Source: Verrucomicrobiales bacterium
Lineage (GTDB): Bacteria; Verrucomicrobiota; Verrucomicrobiia; Verrucomicrobiales; DEV007
Direction of reading: 5' to 3'
DNA: 64,000 nucleotides
NCBI GenBank assembly: GCA_029213005.1
Contig: JARGPI010000002.1
Span: 371,108-435,107, forward strand
How positions within the stretch are numbered: the stretch's first letter is position 1; the number at the start of each line of letters is the position of its first letter. This document shows, piece after piece, positions 8,622 through 17,240 of the stretch. The translations under genes were made by a program, and so were the position numbers. The notes under the pieces were generated by a model. It did no database searches, was not told the origin of the DNA, and saw nothing but the letters and a program-made list of their open reading frames with translations.

Positions 8622-10772
8622 ATGACTGCGCCTAATAACCACAATTCTCCAAACCGGGAGGTTCCTTTGGAACGCACCCGGAATATTGGAATTGCGGCGC
8701 ATATCGATGCTGGCAAAACTACCCTGACCGAGCGAATCCTGTTCTACACAGGAATGATTCACAAGCTCGGTGAAGTCCACGACGGTCAAGCGACGACTGA
8801 CTGGATGCAGCAGGAGCAGGACAGAGGGATTACGATCACTTCCGCGGCAGTGACCTGTCAGTGGAAGCAGCTCGATGAAGCTGGTGTGGTGAAGAATTTC
8901 ACCGACGAGGTTCAGCGGATCAATATTATTGATACTCCCGGACACGTTGACTTCACTGCTGAAGTTGAACGTTCCCTCCGGGTTCTCGATGGAGCGGTTG
9001 TGGTTTTCTGCGGGGTTGCCGGTGTGCAGCCTCAGTCTGAAACCGTTTGGCGTCAGGCTAATAAATACAACGTTCCTCGAATTGTTTTCGTGAACAAGAT
9101 GGACCGGACCGGTGCCAATTTTAAGGCAGTGGTCGCAGATGTTCGCGAGAAATTGAAAGCCAATGCCATTCCGGTTTTGCTTCCGATCGGTTCTGAAGAC
9201 TCTCTGAGTGGTCAGATCGATATAATCAACCTGAAGGCCGTTAAATACTCAGACAGTGACCTTCGCGGTTCCACTTATGAGTTATCCGATCTTGAAGGTG
9301 AGCAACTCGCGCTGGCTGAAGAGGCTCGCGAAGTGTTGCTCGAAGCACTGGTTGATCTGGATGAGGAACTTGGATTGAAGTTTCTCGATGAAGAGGAAAT
9401 CACTCCTGCTGATATCAAGGCGGCGATTCGGAGAGCGACGGTTTCCAACAAGATGATCCCCGTTGTCGGTGGCTCAGCTTTCAAAAATAAGGGTGTCCAG
9501 GGATTGCTTGATGCAGTTGTGGATTACCTGCCAAGCCCTCTTGAAGTCAAACCTGCTACCGGGCATAAAGATGCCGAAAGCACTGAGGAGATTGAGGCAG
9601 TTGCCAGTGATTCGGGTAAAACCTGTGCGCTGGTTTTCAAACTCTGGTCAGACAAATACGTCGGCAAGTTAGTTTTCATCCGGGTCTATTCCGGAACCAT
9701 TTCAAAGGGTGATCAAATCATCAATTCGCGGACCGGAAAGAAAACCCGGATTGGCCGCGTCATTCAGATTCAGGCCGCAGACCACAAGGATATCGACACC
9801 TGTTATTCGGGAGATATCGCAGCGGTGGTAGGTATGAAGCTGGTTCGCACCGGTGATACGATTCACGAAGAAGGATTTGATATCATGCTGGAACCGCCGG
9901 CGTTCCCGGTTCCGGTTATCTCGATGGCCGTGGAGCCTAAGACCACGGCTGATTCCGATAAGATGGCGGATGCCTTGAAGCAGCTGTCTGAGGAAGATCC
10001 CACTTTCACGGTTTCCAAAGACGAGGAGACCGGTCAAACCATCATCGCCGGAATGGGCGAACTTCATCTCGAGATCATTCAGGATCGGATGAAATTGGAA
10101 TTCGGTGTTCAGTCGAATGCCGGTAAGCCACAGATCGCCTATCGCGAAACCGTTACCAAAGCGGCAACTGGAGAATTTAAGCTGGAGAGCCAGCCCGGCG
10201 GGAAACCTCAATACGCTCACGTCGTGGTTAAGGTTCAGCCTATTGCACGCGGAGAAGGATTCAAGGTGAACAACAAGATCACCAACGATGAGATTCCCAA
10301 AGCCTTTATCGATTCTGTTCTTCAGGGGATTAAGGAAGCGCTCTTTAACGGAGTGATTCTGGGTTATCCAGTGGTGGACGTCGAAGTTGATTTGATTGGG
10401 GGAAGCGCTCACGATTCGGATTCAAACGAACATTGTTTCCGGATGGCTGCCATCTGTGCGATGCGGGAAGCCTACCAGGCTGCCGATTCCGTTCTGTTGG
10501 AGCCGATCATGACTGTCGATGTCGATATGCCTGAAGAATATCAGGGTGAGATCATCGGTGATTTGAATCGTCGGCGCGGGCAGATCAACGAAATTGATTC
10601 CCGCAACGGAATCAGCGTGGTGAAGGCGGAAGTTCCGCTTGCCACAATGTTCGGTTACTCAACTGACATGAGAAGTCTCTCCAAAGGGAGAGCGAGTTTT
10701 TCGATGGAGCCGCTTCGATTTGAAGAAGTGCCGGAAAACGAGTTTAAGCGGCTTCGTGAACAAATTTACTAA
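8622..10772 (+). CDS. fusA: Elongation factor G
   Basis: 716 aa, slightly longer than the roughly 700-aa norm. G1 is AHIDAGKTT near residues 25-33, switch I/II include [12 protein letters not shown] and [10 protein letters not shown], and G4 is NKMD. Domain IV has the usual [19 protein letters not shown] segment and the protein ends with the domain V fold. EF-G catalyses GTP-dependent translocation on the ribosome. It sits in the expected str position, but the gene normally next, tuf, is missing and rpsJ follows directly after 37 bp. Confidence 0.98.
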   Translation: MTAPNNHNSPNREVPLERTRNIGIAAHIDAGKTTLTERILFYTGMIHKLGEVHDGQATTDWMQQEQDRGITITSAAVTCQWKQLDEAGVVKNFTDEVQRINIIDTPGHVDFTAEVERSLRVLDGAVVVFCGVAGVQPQSETVWRQANKYNVPRIVFVNKMDRTGANFKAVVADVREKLKANAIPVLLPIGSEDSLSGQIDIINLKAVKYSDSDLRGSTYELSDLEGEQLALAEEAREVLLEALVDLDEELGLKFLDEEEITPADIKAAIRRATVSNKMIPVVGGSAFKNKGVQGLLDAVVDYLPSPLEVKPATGHKDAESTEEIEAVASDSGKTCALVFKLWSDKYVGKLVFIRVYSGTISKGDQIINSRTGKKTRIGRVIQIQAADHKDIDTCYSGDIAAVVGMKLVRTGDTIHEEGFDIMLEPPAFPVPVISMAVEPKTTADSDKMADALKQLSEEDPTFTVSKDEETGQTIIAGMGELHLEIIQDRMKLEFGVQSNAGKPQIAYRETVTKAATGEFKLESQPGGKPQYAHVVVKVQPIARGEGFKVNNKITNDEIPKAFIDSVLQGIKEALFNGVILGYPVVDVEVDLIGGSAHDSDSNEHCFRMAAICAMREAYQAADSVLLEPIMTVDVDMPEEYQGEIIGDLNRRRGQINEIDSRNGISVVKAEVPLATMFGYSTDMRSLSKGRASFSMEPLRFEEVPENEFKRLREQIY

Positions 10773-10809
10773 AGAAAACTTAATTTAACAACGGGAACTA
10801 CACACTGAG

Positions 10810-11115
10810 ATGAATCAAAGTATCAGAATTCGTTTGAGGGCCTACGATTCGCGCCTTCTCGACAAATCGACGGTCGATATCGTGGATACCGCTAAGCGGA
10901 CCGGAGCCCGGGTATCCGGACCGATCCCTCTGCCCACCAGAATCGAGAAATTCAGTGTGAACCGTTCACCACACGTGAACAAGAAGTCAGCTGAGCAGTT
11001 CGAAATCCGGACTCACAAACGCCTCCTCGAGATCGTTGAGCCTACTGCTCGCACGGTTGATGAGTTGAAAAAGTTGAACCTGCCCGCAGGTGTTGACATC
11101 ACGATTAAAATTTAG
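10810..11115 (+). CDS. rpsJ: 30S ribosomal protein S10
   Basis: 101 aa with the family signatures [14 protein letters not shown] near the N-terminus and the loop [22 protein letters not shown] in the middle. S10 is a 30S head protein and, as NusE, a transcription antitermination partner of NusB. It is the first gene of the S10 part of the cluster and is joined to fusA without tuf. Confidence 0.98.
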   Translation: MNQSIRIRLRAYDSRLLDKSTVDIVDTAKRTGARVSGPIPLPTRIEKFSVNRSPHVNKKSAEQFEIRTHKRLLEIVEPTARTVDELKKLNLPAGVDITIKI

Positions 11116-11146
11116 AACCCCGAACCCGTAGAAAGGCACAAAAGCC

Positions 11147-11842
11147 ATGAGCATCGGAATTATTGGTAAAAAAGTGGGTATGACCCGCATCTTCGACGAA
11201 GATGGAAAAGCAATCGCTGTGACCGTCATCGACGTAAGCAACAACGAGTTTTTGCAGGAGAAAAGTGTTGAGAGTGATGGTTACACCGCCGTTCAGGTTG
11301 GTTACGACGATCAGAAGGAGCAGCGCGTAAACTCTCCTGACTCCGGACGCTTCAAGCAGTATAACACTGCTCCTAAGCGCAAGGTGATCGAGTTTCGTCT
11401 CGACAGCGACGATCAGCTTCCCAAGGGTGCTGAGCATCCCGGAATGGATCTTTTCGAAGAAGGTCAGTGGATCGACGTGATCGGAACTTCCAAAGGTAAA
11501 GGTTTCCAGGGGGTTATGAAGCGATTCAACTTCCACGGTCAGCCTCAGTCCCACGGTCACATGATGCACCGTCGTCCCGGTGGTGTTGGTGCAGGAACCG
11601 ACCCGGGCCGTATCTGGAAGAACACAGAGATGCCCGGTCGTCACGGTAACTACCGCAAGACGATTCAGAACCTCAAGATTGTGAAGAAGCGCGAAGATGA
11701 CAACGTCATTTTGGTGAGCGGAGCAGTCCCGGGTGCAAAAGGCGGATACGTTGTGATTCGTCCGGCAGTTAAGAAGGACTGTCCTCCACAGGATTTAACT
11801 AAGAAAGCGAAGGCAGAGGAAGCCGGGGAGGCAGCTGAGTAA
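11147..11842 (+). CDS. rplC: 50S ribosomal protein L3
   Basis: 231 aa. It starts with the conserved GIIGKKVGMTRIF and has the core GKGFQGVMKRFNF(H)GQPQSHG followed by RRPGGVGAGTDPGRIWK, which reaches the peptidyl transferase centre. A short Lys/Glu/Ala-rich tail after residue 218 lengthens the protein relative to E. coli L3 (209 aa). The Gln methylated in E. coli lies in the GQPQSHG region. Confidence 0.98.
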   Translation: MSIGIIGKKVGMTRIFDEDGKAIAVTVIDVSNNEFLQEKSVESDGYTAVQVGYDDQKEQRVNSPDSGRFKQYNTAPKRKVIEFRLDSDDQLPKGAEHPGMDLFEEGQWIDVIGTSKGKGFQGVMKRFNFHGQPQSHGHMMHRRPGGVGAGTDPGRIWKNTEMPGRHGNYRKTIQNLKIVKKREDDNVILVSGAVPGAKGGYVVIRPAVKKDCPPQDLTKKAKAEEAGEAAE

Positions 11843-11882
11843 ACCGCAAGGTTGGTAGCTAAAACCCAAACTTATTAAAAAG

Positions 11883-12500
11883 ATGGCAGCTAAAAATATC
11901 AGTATCGCAGACGCCAAAAGTGCGAACATCAACCTCATCGAAGACGCTGAGGTCGGTGGACAGGCCGTGCACGACGTAGTCGTGGCTATGCACGCCAATC
12001 GCCGGACCGGTTCCGCTAATTCCAAGACTCGTGGTGAAGTTTCCGCAACCGGTAAGAAACCTTTCCGTCAGAAGGGAACAGGCCGCGCCCGTCAGGGTGG
12101 TAACGCTTCTCCTATTCACCGCGGTGGTGGTGTGGTTTTCGGACCTCGTCCCCGGGATTATTCGAAGAAGGTTCCCCGCAGCGTGAGACGCCTCGCATTT
12201 TCAAAAGCTTTGACTGAGCGAATCAACGACGGAGCCGTTTTCGGTGCCAGTGCGTTTTCTGTCTCCGATGGAAAGACTCAGTCATTCGTTAAAGAAGTGA
12301 GCAACCTGGTTGGTGACGCCCGCAAAGTGATTATCGTTGGAAAAGATTTCGATGAAATGACCAAGCGCGCCGGAAGAAACGTTAAGCCGGTTCTTCTCAT
12401 GTCAGCTCACGAAGTAAACACCGAGCATTTGCTCTACCACGACAAGATTGTCATTCTGGACGAAGCCATGGAGGTTCTTGCCCAGCGGACAGTTCGATAA
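11883..12500 (+). CDS. rplD: 50S ribosomal protein L4
   Basis: 205 aa, normal for L4. The extended tunnel loop TRGEVSATGKKPFRQKGTGR, with RQGGNASPIHRGGGVVFGP after it, is intact, as is the C-terminal Rossmann-like part. In E. coli L4 also represses its own operon through the S10 leader; no such leader can be assigned here because rpsJ is joined to fusA. Confidence 0.97.
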   Translation: MAAKNISIADAKSANINLIEDAEVGGQAVHDVVVAMHANRRTGSANSKTRGEVSATGKKPFRQKGTGRARQGGNASPIHRGGGVVFGPRPRDYSKKVPRSVRRLAFSKALTERINDGAVFGASAFSVSDGKTQSFVKEVSNLVGDARKVIIVGKDFDEMTKRAGRNVKPVLLMSAHEVNTEHLLYHDKIVILDEAMEVLAQRTVR

Positions 12501-12532
12501 TTATTAACCTGAAAGTATAGAGACAGAACCAT

Positions 12533-12817
12533 ATGAAAGACATTTTTCAGGTCATCGATACCATTCAGCTCAGCGAGAAAGCAACGATTCTCAACGAGTC
12601 GAACAACGAGTATGTATTCAAAGTGAATCCTCACGCCAACAAGGTTGAGATTCGCAACGCGGTCGAAAAACTTTTCGGCAAGAAGGTGGAGGCAGTTCGC
12701 ACCGCGAACTACCAGGGTAAGAAAAAGCGCGAGCGTCGTGCTGATTTTGGCCGCACCAAGAAATGGAAAAAAGCCTACGTAAGGCTCAAAGAAGGCGAAG
12801 AAATCGAACTCGTCTAG
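12533..12817 (+). CDS. rplW: 50S ribosomal protein L23
   Basis: 94 aa. It shows the L23 pattern: an early SEKATIL helix start, the strand region YVFKVNPHANKVEIRNAVEKLF, then the basic loop GKKKRERRADFGRTKKWKKAYV. L23 lies at the exit of the peptide tunnel and docks trigger factor and SRP. Order and spacing (32 bp after rplD, 27 bp before rplB) are standard. Confidence 0.97.
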   Translation: MKDIFQVIDTIQLSEKATILNESNNEYVFKVNPHANKVEIRNAVEKLFGKKVEAVRTANYQGKKKRERRADFGRTKKWKKAYVRLKEGEEIELV

Positions 12818-12844
12818 GGTAGAAATATTTAAACTGGTAGAGAA

Positions 12845-13693
12845 ATGGCATTAAAAACATTTAGACCACTGACTCCGGCAAACCGGTACAAGCAGCTTCC
12901 TGACTTCGCTGAAGTTACGAAGAGCACACCGGAAAAGAGTCTCTGTAGTCCCCTGAAGAAATCCGGTGGCCGGAATAATCAGGGACGCATCACTTGTCGT
13001 CACCGCGGGGGCGGTCACAAGCGCAAGTATCGTATCATCGACTTCAAACGGAACCGTGTTGGTGACGAAGCGAAGGTAATCGGAATCGAGTACGATCCAA
13101 ACCGCTCCGCTCGTATCGCATTGATCGAGTATGCTGACGGACAGAAAAACTACATCCTCGCTCCGAAAGGATTGAGAGATGGAGACAAAGTTTCATCAGG
13201 CGAAAAAGCACCGATCAAACCCGGTTGCTGTTTGCCTCTTTCGAAGATCCCTACCGGTACTTCGATTCACAACGTGGAGCTGATCCCCGGTCGCGGTGGT
13301 CAGATTGCCCGTAGTGCCGGACAGAGCTGTATGCTGACCAACCGCGAAGGTGACTACGCATTGGTTAAGCTGCCTTCAGGTGAGATTCGTAAGATCAACA
13401 CCAAGTGTGTGGCTACTGTCGGTATCGTCGGTAACCACGAGCACAACCAGCAGGTCAGCGGAAAAGCAGGCCGGACACGCTGGCAGGGGATTCGTCCAAC
13501 CGTTCGCGGTATGTGTATGAACCCGGTTGATCACCCGAACGGTGGTGGTGAAGGTAAGTCAAAGTCCGGTGGTGGACGTCAGCACTTGAAGTCTCCCTGG
13601 GGACACACCAAGGGCCAGCGCACCCGGAAGAAGTATAAGCCAAGCAACAAGTTCATTGTTGAGCGTCGCAAGAATAAGAAGCGTCGTCGTTAA
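12845..13693 (+). CDS. rplB: 50S ribosomal protein L2
   Basis: 282 aa. Core motifs are [20 protein letters not shown] near residues 40-59, [14 protein letters not shown] in the middle, and the C-terminal region [15 protein letters not shown] that contains the His needed for peptidyl transferase centre assembly. It ends with a basic tail. Normal S10-operon position before rpsS. Confidence 0.98.
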   Translation: MALKTFRPLTPANRYKQLPDFAEVTKSTPEKSLCSPLKKSGGRNNQGRITCRHRGGGHKRKYRIIDFKRNRVGDEAKVIGIEYDPNRSARIALIEYADGQKNYILAPKGLRDGDKVSSGEKAPIKPGCCLPLSKIPTGTSIHNVELIPGRGGQIARSAGQSCMLTNREGDYALVKLPSGEIRKINTKCVATVGIVGNHEHNQQVSGKAGRTRWQGIRPTVRGMCMNPVDHPNGGGEGKSKSGGGRQHLKSPWGHTKGQRTRKKYKPSNKFIVERRKNKKRRR

Positions 13694-13722
13694 TTTTTAA
13701 ATATATAATACACAAGTGTAAT

Positions 13723-14004
13723 ATGGCACGTTCTCTAAAAAAAGGACCTTACGTCGATCAGAAGCTTTTGATCAAGATCGACGACATGAATGACAGCGGT
13801 AAGAAGAGACCGATCAAGACCTGGTCACGCCGGTCAATGATTACTCCCGACTTTGTTGGTCACACCTTTCTCGTTCACAACGGACGCGAATTCATCTCCG
13901 TCTTCGTGACAGAAAACATGGTGGGACACAAGCTTGGTGAATTCTCCATTACCCGTAAATTCGGAGGTCACCAGGGCCATAACCCGAAAATTAAGAACGG
14001 CTAA
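13723..14004 (+). CDS. rpsS: 30S ribosomal protein S19
   Basis: 93 aa, with the N-terminal [11 protein letters not shown], the middle [22 protein letters not shown] and the ending [10 protein letters not shown] of the family. S19 binds 16S rRNA in the 30S head. The next gene should be rplV, but a 257-aa secreted protein gene and a copy of the GTAC palindrome lie between them. Confidence 0.97.
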   Translation: MARSLKKGPYVDQKLLIKIDDMNDSGKKRPIKTWSRRSMITPDFVGHTFLVHNGREFISVFVTENMVGHKLGEFSITRKFGGHQGHNPKIKNG

Positions 14005-14016
14005 ATTATTGGCCTT

Positions 14017-14051
14017 GGTACCCTGTTATCTTTCGGACTGTACCCTGTACA
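14017..14051. repeat. GTACCCTGTAC-family element, copy 2 (imperfect)
   Basis: GGTACCCTGTTAT and TGTACCCTGTACA (14039-14051) flank the 9-nt spacer CTTTCGGAC (14030-14038). That spacer is identical to the one in the copy at 51996 and differs by one base from the one at 36362, so kinship is clear. The two arms here are in the same orientation rather than inverted, so only the GTAC ends can pair. It sits exactly between rpsS and the inserted coiled-coil gene, 10 bp before that gene's ATG. Confidence 0.7.
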
Positions 14052-14060
14052 CTCATTAAA

Positions 14061-14834
14061 ATGAAATTTTTCCAAAACAGAATGCTCCAGCTGAGCGCGA
14101 CCCTTCTCGGGGTGGTGATCGCAGGAGTGTGCTTTTTGGAAAACGTTCAGGGACAGGTGAATCCGGAAGTGGCTGAAATGCGGGCTGCGCTGAAATTTAC
14201 TCAGCAGAAGCTCGCCCAGTCGGAAGCTCAGCGGAAAGAACTCATGAAGAGTTTGGCTGAGTCCGTTCGGGTCAGCGAAGAGCAGACTTTTGCTGCGCAG
14301 GAGATACAGGAGAAAATGGAGGCATTCGGAGTCGACCTCTTCAGCTCGTCGAAAGACAGCTTGGAGCAGCGACTTCTCAAGGCCGTCCGGGATCTCGATA
14401 TCATGCGGCAGGAGAATGAGCGTCAGCGCAAGGCGGTTCATGAGCTCAGCGAAGCGTTTCTGAAGTATCTGGCGGCAACGCCCGATGCGAAGGAAAACAT
14501 TCGCGGTGAAGCTCAGGAGTCGATTGCTGAAGCCGGGAAAACACTCAATGAACTGGTTGATCCCAGTCAGGAATACGTGAAGCGACTTGAGAAATCGGAA
14601 GTCGTCAGCGTGGACTCAAATTGGCTCGTGGTTCTCGATGCGGGTCGCAAAAGCGGAGTTCTGGTGGGAACTCCAATCGTAATCGAGCGGGATGAAAAGC
14701 CGCTCTATACCGCGCTTATCGTTGATGTGCGCGACACAATTTCAGGAGCCGTTTTGCAGGACAAAATAGGCGATGCAGGTGCCGTCAAGGTAGGAGATCA
14801 GATCCGACCCTGGGCTACAGAAACCGATTTATAA
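14061..14834 (+). CDS. Secreted coiled-coil protein inserted in the S10 cluster
   Basis: A 257-aa protein of no family I can name with confidence. It has a signal peptide (about residues 8-30, ending near VQG), a long helical region rich in Glu, Lys, Gln and Leu (about 35-185, likely coiled coil), and a C-terminal beta-rich part (about 188-257) in which SNWLVVLDAGRKSGVLVGTP resembles the SH3-like repeats of MreC or FlgT-type proteins. Such an architecture suggests an envelope or cell-shape role. It is co-directional with the ribosomal genes and ends 18 bp before rplV, so it is probably part of the same transcript. Its position there is unusual. Confidence 0.8.
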   Translation: MKFFQNRMLQLSATLLGVVIAGVCFLENVQGQVNPEVAEMRAALKFTQQKLAQSEAQRKELMKSLAESVRVSEEQTFAAQEIQEKMEAFGVDLFSSSKDSLEQRLLKAVRDLDIMRQENERQRKAVHELSEAFLKYLAATPDAKENIRGEAQESIAEAGKTLNELVDPSQEYVKRLEKSEVVSVDSNWLVVLDAGRKSGVLVGTPIVIERDEKPLYTALIVDVRDTISGAVLQDKIGDAGAVKVGDQIRPWATETDL

Positions 14835-14852
14835 TTACAGAATACTAGAAAA

Positions 14853-15551
14853 ATGGACGTCGTATCGACATACAAGTTTGCCAGAATATCGGCGCGCAAG
14901 GCGCGGGATGTGGCTCGTGAGATTCAGGGATTGCCGGTTTCATCGGCTCTCGACATTCTGGCATTCACTCCTCGCAAGGGAGCTGATTTGTTCGAAAAAA
15001 CCATGAAAGCCGCTTTGGCGGATGCAGAAAATAACTTCGAGTTGGAAATCGATACCCTCGTTGTTAAAGAAGCAACCGTAGGCGAAGGCCCAACGTTCAA
15101 GCGTTTCAAGCCTCGTGCTCGTGGTTCGGCATCCGGAATTCATAAGCGCACCGCTCATATCCGGGTCGTTTTGACCGACGAATACGGCGATGACGATGAC
15201 AAGAAGAAGCGCGTTGACGTTTCTCCTGAGAAGCGCAAGTCGAACAGCGCCGAAAAGAAGCAGAAGAAAAAAGACAAGGCTCCTAAAGCCGAGGCTAAAG
15301 CTTCCGCAGTTGACGGTGACAAGGGCAAGGTGTATGACAAAGCCCCCGGCGATGCCGATGATTTGACCGAACTTCCCGGTGTTGGAGCCAAGCTCGCTGA
15401 AAAGCTCAATTCCGAAGGGGTCTATTACTATGATCAAATCGCTAAATGGAGCGATGAGAATATCGCAACTTTCGAAGCGATTCTGAATATCGAAGGCCGC
15501 GTTGAAAAAGACGATTGGGTAGCAGCCGCGAAAAAGTTGGCGAAGGGATAA
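14853..15551 (+). CDS. rplV: 50S ribosomal protein L22 with C-terminal HhH extension
   Basis: 232 aa, about twice the usual 110. Residues 1-110 are a complete L22 with the RISARKARDVAREIQG start and the tunnel hairpin region GPTFKRFKPRARGSASGIHK. Residues 111-168 form a charged Lys/Glu/Ala linker. Residues 169-232 form a helix-hairpin-helix type module with the signature LTELPGVGAKLAEKLNSEG, similar to HhH units in other DNA- or RNA-binding proteins. There is no frameshift or stop between the parts, so it is a genuine fusion product. It could strengthen rRNA binding or recruit another factor to the tunnel exit. Confidence 0.94.
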   Translation: MDVVSTYKFARISARKARDVAREIQGLPVSSALDILAFTPRKGADLFEKTMKAALADAENNFELEIDTLVVKEATVGEGPTFKRFKPRARGSASGIHKRTAHIRVVLTDEYGDDDDKKKRVDVSPEKRKSNSAEKKQKKKDKAPKAEAKASAVDGDKGKVYDKAPGDADDLTELPGVGAKLAEKLNSEGVYYYDQIAKWSDENIATFEAILNIEGRVEKDDWVAAAKKLAKG

Positions 15552-15572
15552 GCAAATTAAACAGATTTAGAT

Positions 15573-16361
15573 ATGGGACAAAAAGTTCATCCGGTAGGTT
15601 TTCGCCTCGCAGTCAATAAAGACTGGGAATCAAAGTGGTATGCCGCGCCAAAAGACTATGCTGATCAGCTGCACGAGGATCTTTCGATCCGTCGGTATCT
15701 TGAAAAGCGTCTTCAAAAAGGAGCTGTATCACGGGTAGTCATCGAGCGTGCCTGGAACAGCGTCAGAGTTACTCTTCACACCTCACGTCCCGGTCTCATC
15801 ATCGGTAAGCGCGGTGCTGAAATCGAGGAAATGACCAATGACATCAGCAAAAACTGTCATGGTTCACAGGTGAAGATCGACATTCACGAAATCCGTCAGC
15901 CGGAACTTGATGCCCAGTGGATCGCTGCTCAGGTTGCGACTCAGTTGGAACGACGCGTTAACTTCCGTCGTGCCATGAAACGGACGATTCAAACTGCCAT
16001 GGATTTCGGTGCCGAAGGTATCCGGATTCGTTGTGCAGGTCGTTTGCAGGGTGGTGATATCGCCCGTGCTGAAAACTATCGTCAGGGGAAAGTTCCTCTT
16101 CAAACTCTCCGGGTTCCAATCCAGTACGGTTTCGCAGAAGCGGAAACGACATGGGGAATCATTGGAGTTAAAGTTTGGCTCAATAAGAAAGAAGACGCCG
16201 AAGGAAAAGGTGGCCCTCAGGGGCAGCGTCGTGGTGGTCGTGGTCCAGGTGGCGGCGGTGGTCGCGGACGTGGTCCTGGCGGCGGCGGTGGTCGTGGTCG
16301 TGGACCTGGCGGTGGCGGCGGTCGTGGACCTGGTGGCGGCGGTGGCGGCCCCAGAAACTAA
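15573..16361 (+). CDS. rpsC: 30S ribosomal protein S3 with Gly/Arg-rich tail
   Basis: 262 aa. Residues 1-205 are a normal S3: start GQKVHPVGFRL, KH domain loop IIGKRGAEIE near residues 76-85, and C-terminal domain with GRLQGGDIARAE. Residues 211-262 are an added low-complexity tail of about five RGPGGGGG-type units. RGG-like tails are known to bind RNA in other proteins. S3 lines the mRNA entry tunnel, so the tail may contact mRNA. The DNA of the tail is an imperfect tandem repeat prone to length change. Confidence 0.96.
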   Translation: MGQKVHPVGFRLAVNKDWESKWYAAPKDYADQLHEDLSIRRYLEKRLQKGAVSRVVIERAWNSVRVTLHTSRPGLIIGKRGAEIEEMTNDISKNCHGSQVKIDIHEIRQPELDAQWIAAQVATQLERRVNFRRAMKRTIQTAMDFGAEGIRIRCAGRLQGGDIARAENYRQGKVPLQTLRVPIQYGFAEAETTWGIIGVKVWLNKKEDAEGKGGPQGQRRGGRGPGGGGGRGRGPGGGGGRGRGPGGGGGRGPGGGGGGPRN

Positions 16362-16418
16362 AGGCCAATCGAATCCTGAAACCAAAAGTTTTAATCTAGA
16401 AAAGAAAGGACGTCAGTT

Positions 16419-16832
16419 ATGCCATTGATGCCAAAAAGAGTGAAGTTCCGCAAAACTCATCGCGGAAGTCGTGCCGGAAACGCCCAGCGCGGGACCAAGG
16501 TAAGTTTCGGAGAGTTTGGACTCCAGTGTCTCGGAAGAGGCTGGATCACAAACCGTCAGATCGAGGCTTGTCGTATTTCGATTAACCGTTACCTCAAGCG
16601 TAAAGGTAAAGTCTGGATCCGGGTATTTCCTCACAAGCCAGTTACCAAGCGTCCACCTGAAACCCGGATGGGTAAAGGTAAGGGTAACGTCGAAGCATGG
16701 GTAGCGGTTGTCCGCCCCGGAACGATGTTGTTCGAAATCGCCGGTGTGCCTGAGTCTTCTGCAAAAGAAGCGCTCCGCCTCGCAGCGAACAAGCTCGGTG
16801 TAAGATGCCGCTTTGTGAGACGTGGTGATTAA
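16419..16832 (+). CDS. rplP: 50S ribosomal protein L16
   Basis: 137 aa, normal size. It begins [17 protein letters not shown] and contains the segment [15 protein letters not shown] and a basic C-terminus. An AAAGGA purine run precedes the ATG at a suitable distance, one of the clearer Shine-Dalgarno sites in the cluster. It is the last ribosomal gene: rpmC and rpsQ, which normally follow, are absent, and a strong terminator lies 32 bp downstream. Confidence 0.97.
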   Translation: MPLMPKRVKFRKTHRGSRAGNAQRGTKVSFGEFGLQCLGRGWITNRQIEACRISINRYLKRKGKVWIRVFPHKPVTKRPPETRMGKGKGNVEAWVAVVRPGTMLFEIAGVPESSAKEALRLAANKLGVRCRFVRRGD

Positions 16833-16863
16833 TTTCGCCACCACACGAACCAATTTTTAGAAG

Positions 16864-16896
16864 AAGAGCAGGGTCGGTGATCCTGCTCTTTTTTTT
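16864..16896 (+). terminator. Intrinsic terminator of the ribosomal cluster
   Basis: AAGAGCAGG (16864-16872) pairs perfectly with CCTGCTCTT (16882-16890), followed by a further run of six T. It is a textbook rho-independent terminator placed directly after rplP and shows that the operon ends there. Confidence 0.92.
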
Positions 16897-17011
16897 GTGC
16901 CCCGAATCAACCGCGTCACTACAATCAACTATTGATTTTATAGCGGTAATCGCCGAGCTAAGATGTAAAGATACCTATGAATCTAAGGGTTCTTTACTAC
17001 CAACAAATATT

Positions 17012-17176
17012 ATGAGACTAACTGCTCCAAGTAAATTATTTTTCCTGATCTCCTTCGTACTGTTTCTTCTCGCAGTGCTCGGGACATTCGGCGTTATTTC
17101 CTTCGCCTACATCACTTACTCGCTGATAGCGGCGTGGGTGGTTCTGGCACTCGGATGTATCCTCAGAGGCGTCTAA
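17012..17176 (+). CDS. Small two-helix membrane protein
   Basis: 54 aa starting MRLTAPSKLFFLISFVLFLL. It has two hydrophobic helices (about residues 8-30 and 33-50) and a short polar N-terminus. The longer frame from 16877 runs through the terminator, so the ATG at 17012 is preferred. The function is not recognised. A bidirectional terminator follows it. Confidence 0.65.
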   Translation: MRLTAPSKLFFLISFVLFLLAVLGTFGVISFAYITYSLIAAWVVLALGCILRGV

Positions 17177-17194
17177 GACTAAACTGACCTTTGA

Positions 17195-17230
17195 AAAAGG
17201 GCTCGTCGTTCGATGCGGCGGGCCCTTTTC
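17195..17230. terminator. Bidirectional terminator
   Basis: AAAAGGGC (17195-17202) and GCCCTTTT (17222-17229) form the stem. T-rich DNA follows on the plus strand, and the complement of the A-run follows on the minus strand. It separates the small membrane gene from the convergent START-like gene and can serve both. Confidence 0.7.
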
Positions 17231-17240
17231 TTTGTCTGGC

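Noticed and set aside
13694..13722. TATAAT-like sequence before rpsS as an internal promoter
   Set aside because: No matching -35 box at a proper distance; the stretch is simply A/T-rich.
16225..16360. G-rich tandem repeat considered as a satellite or minisatellite
   Set aside because: It is in frame with rpsC and encodes the Gly/Arg tail; described as part of that gene.
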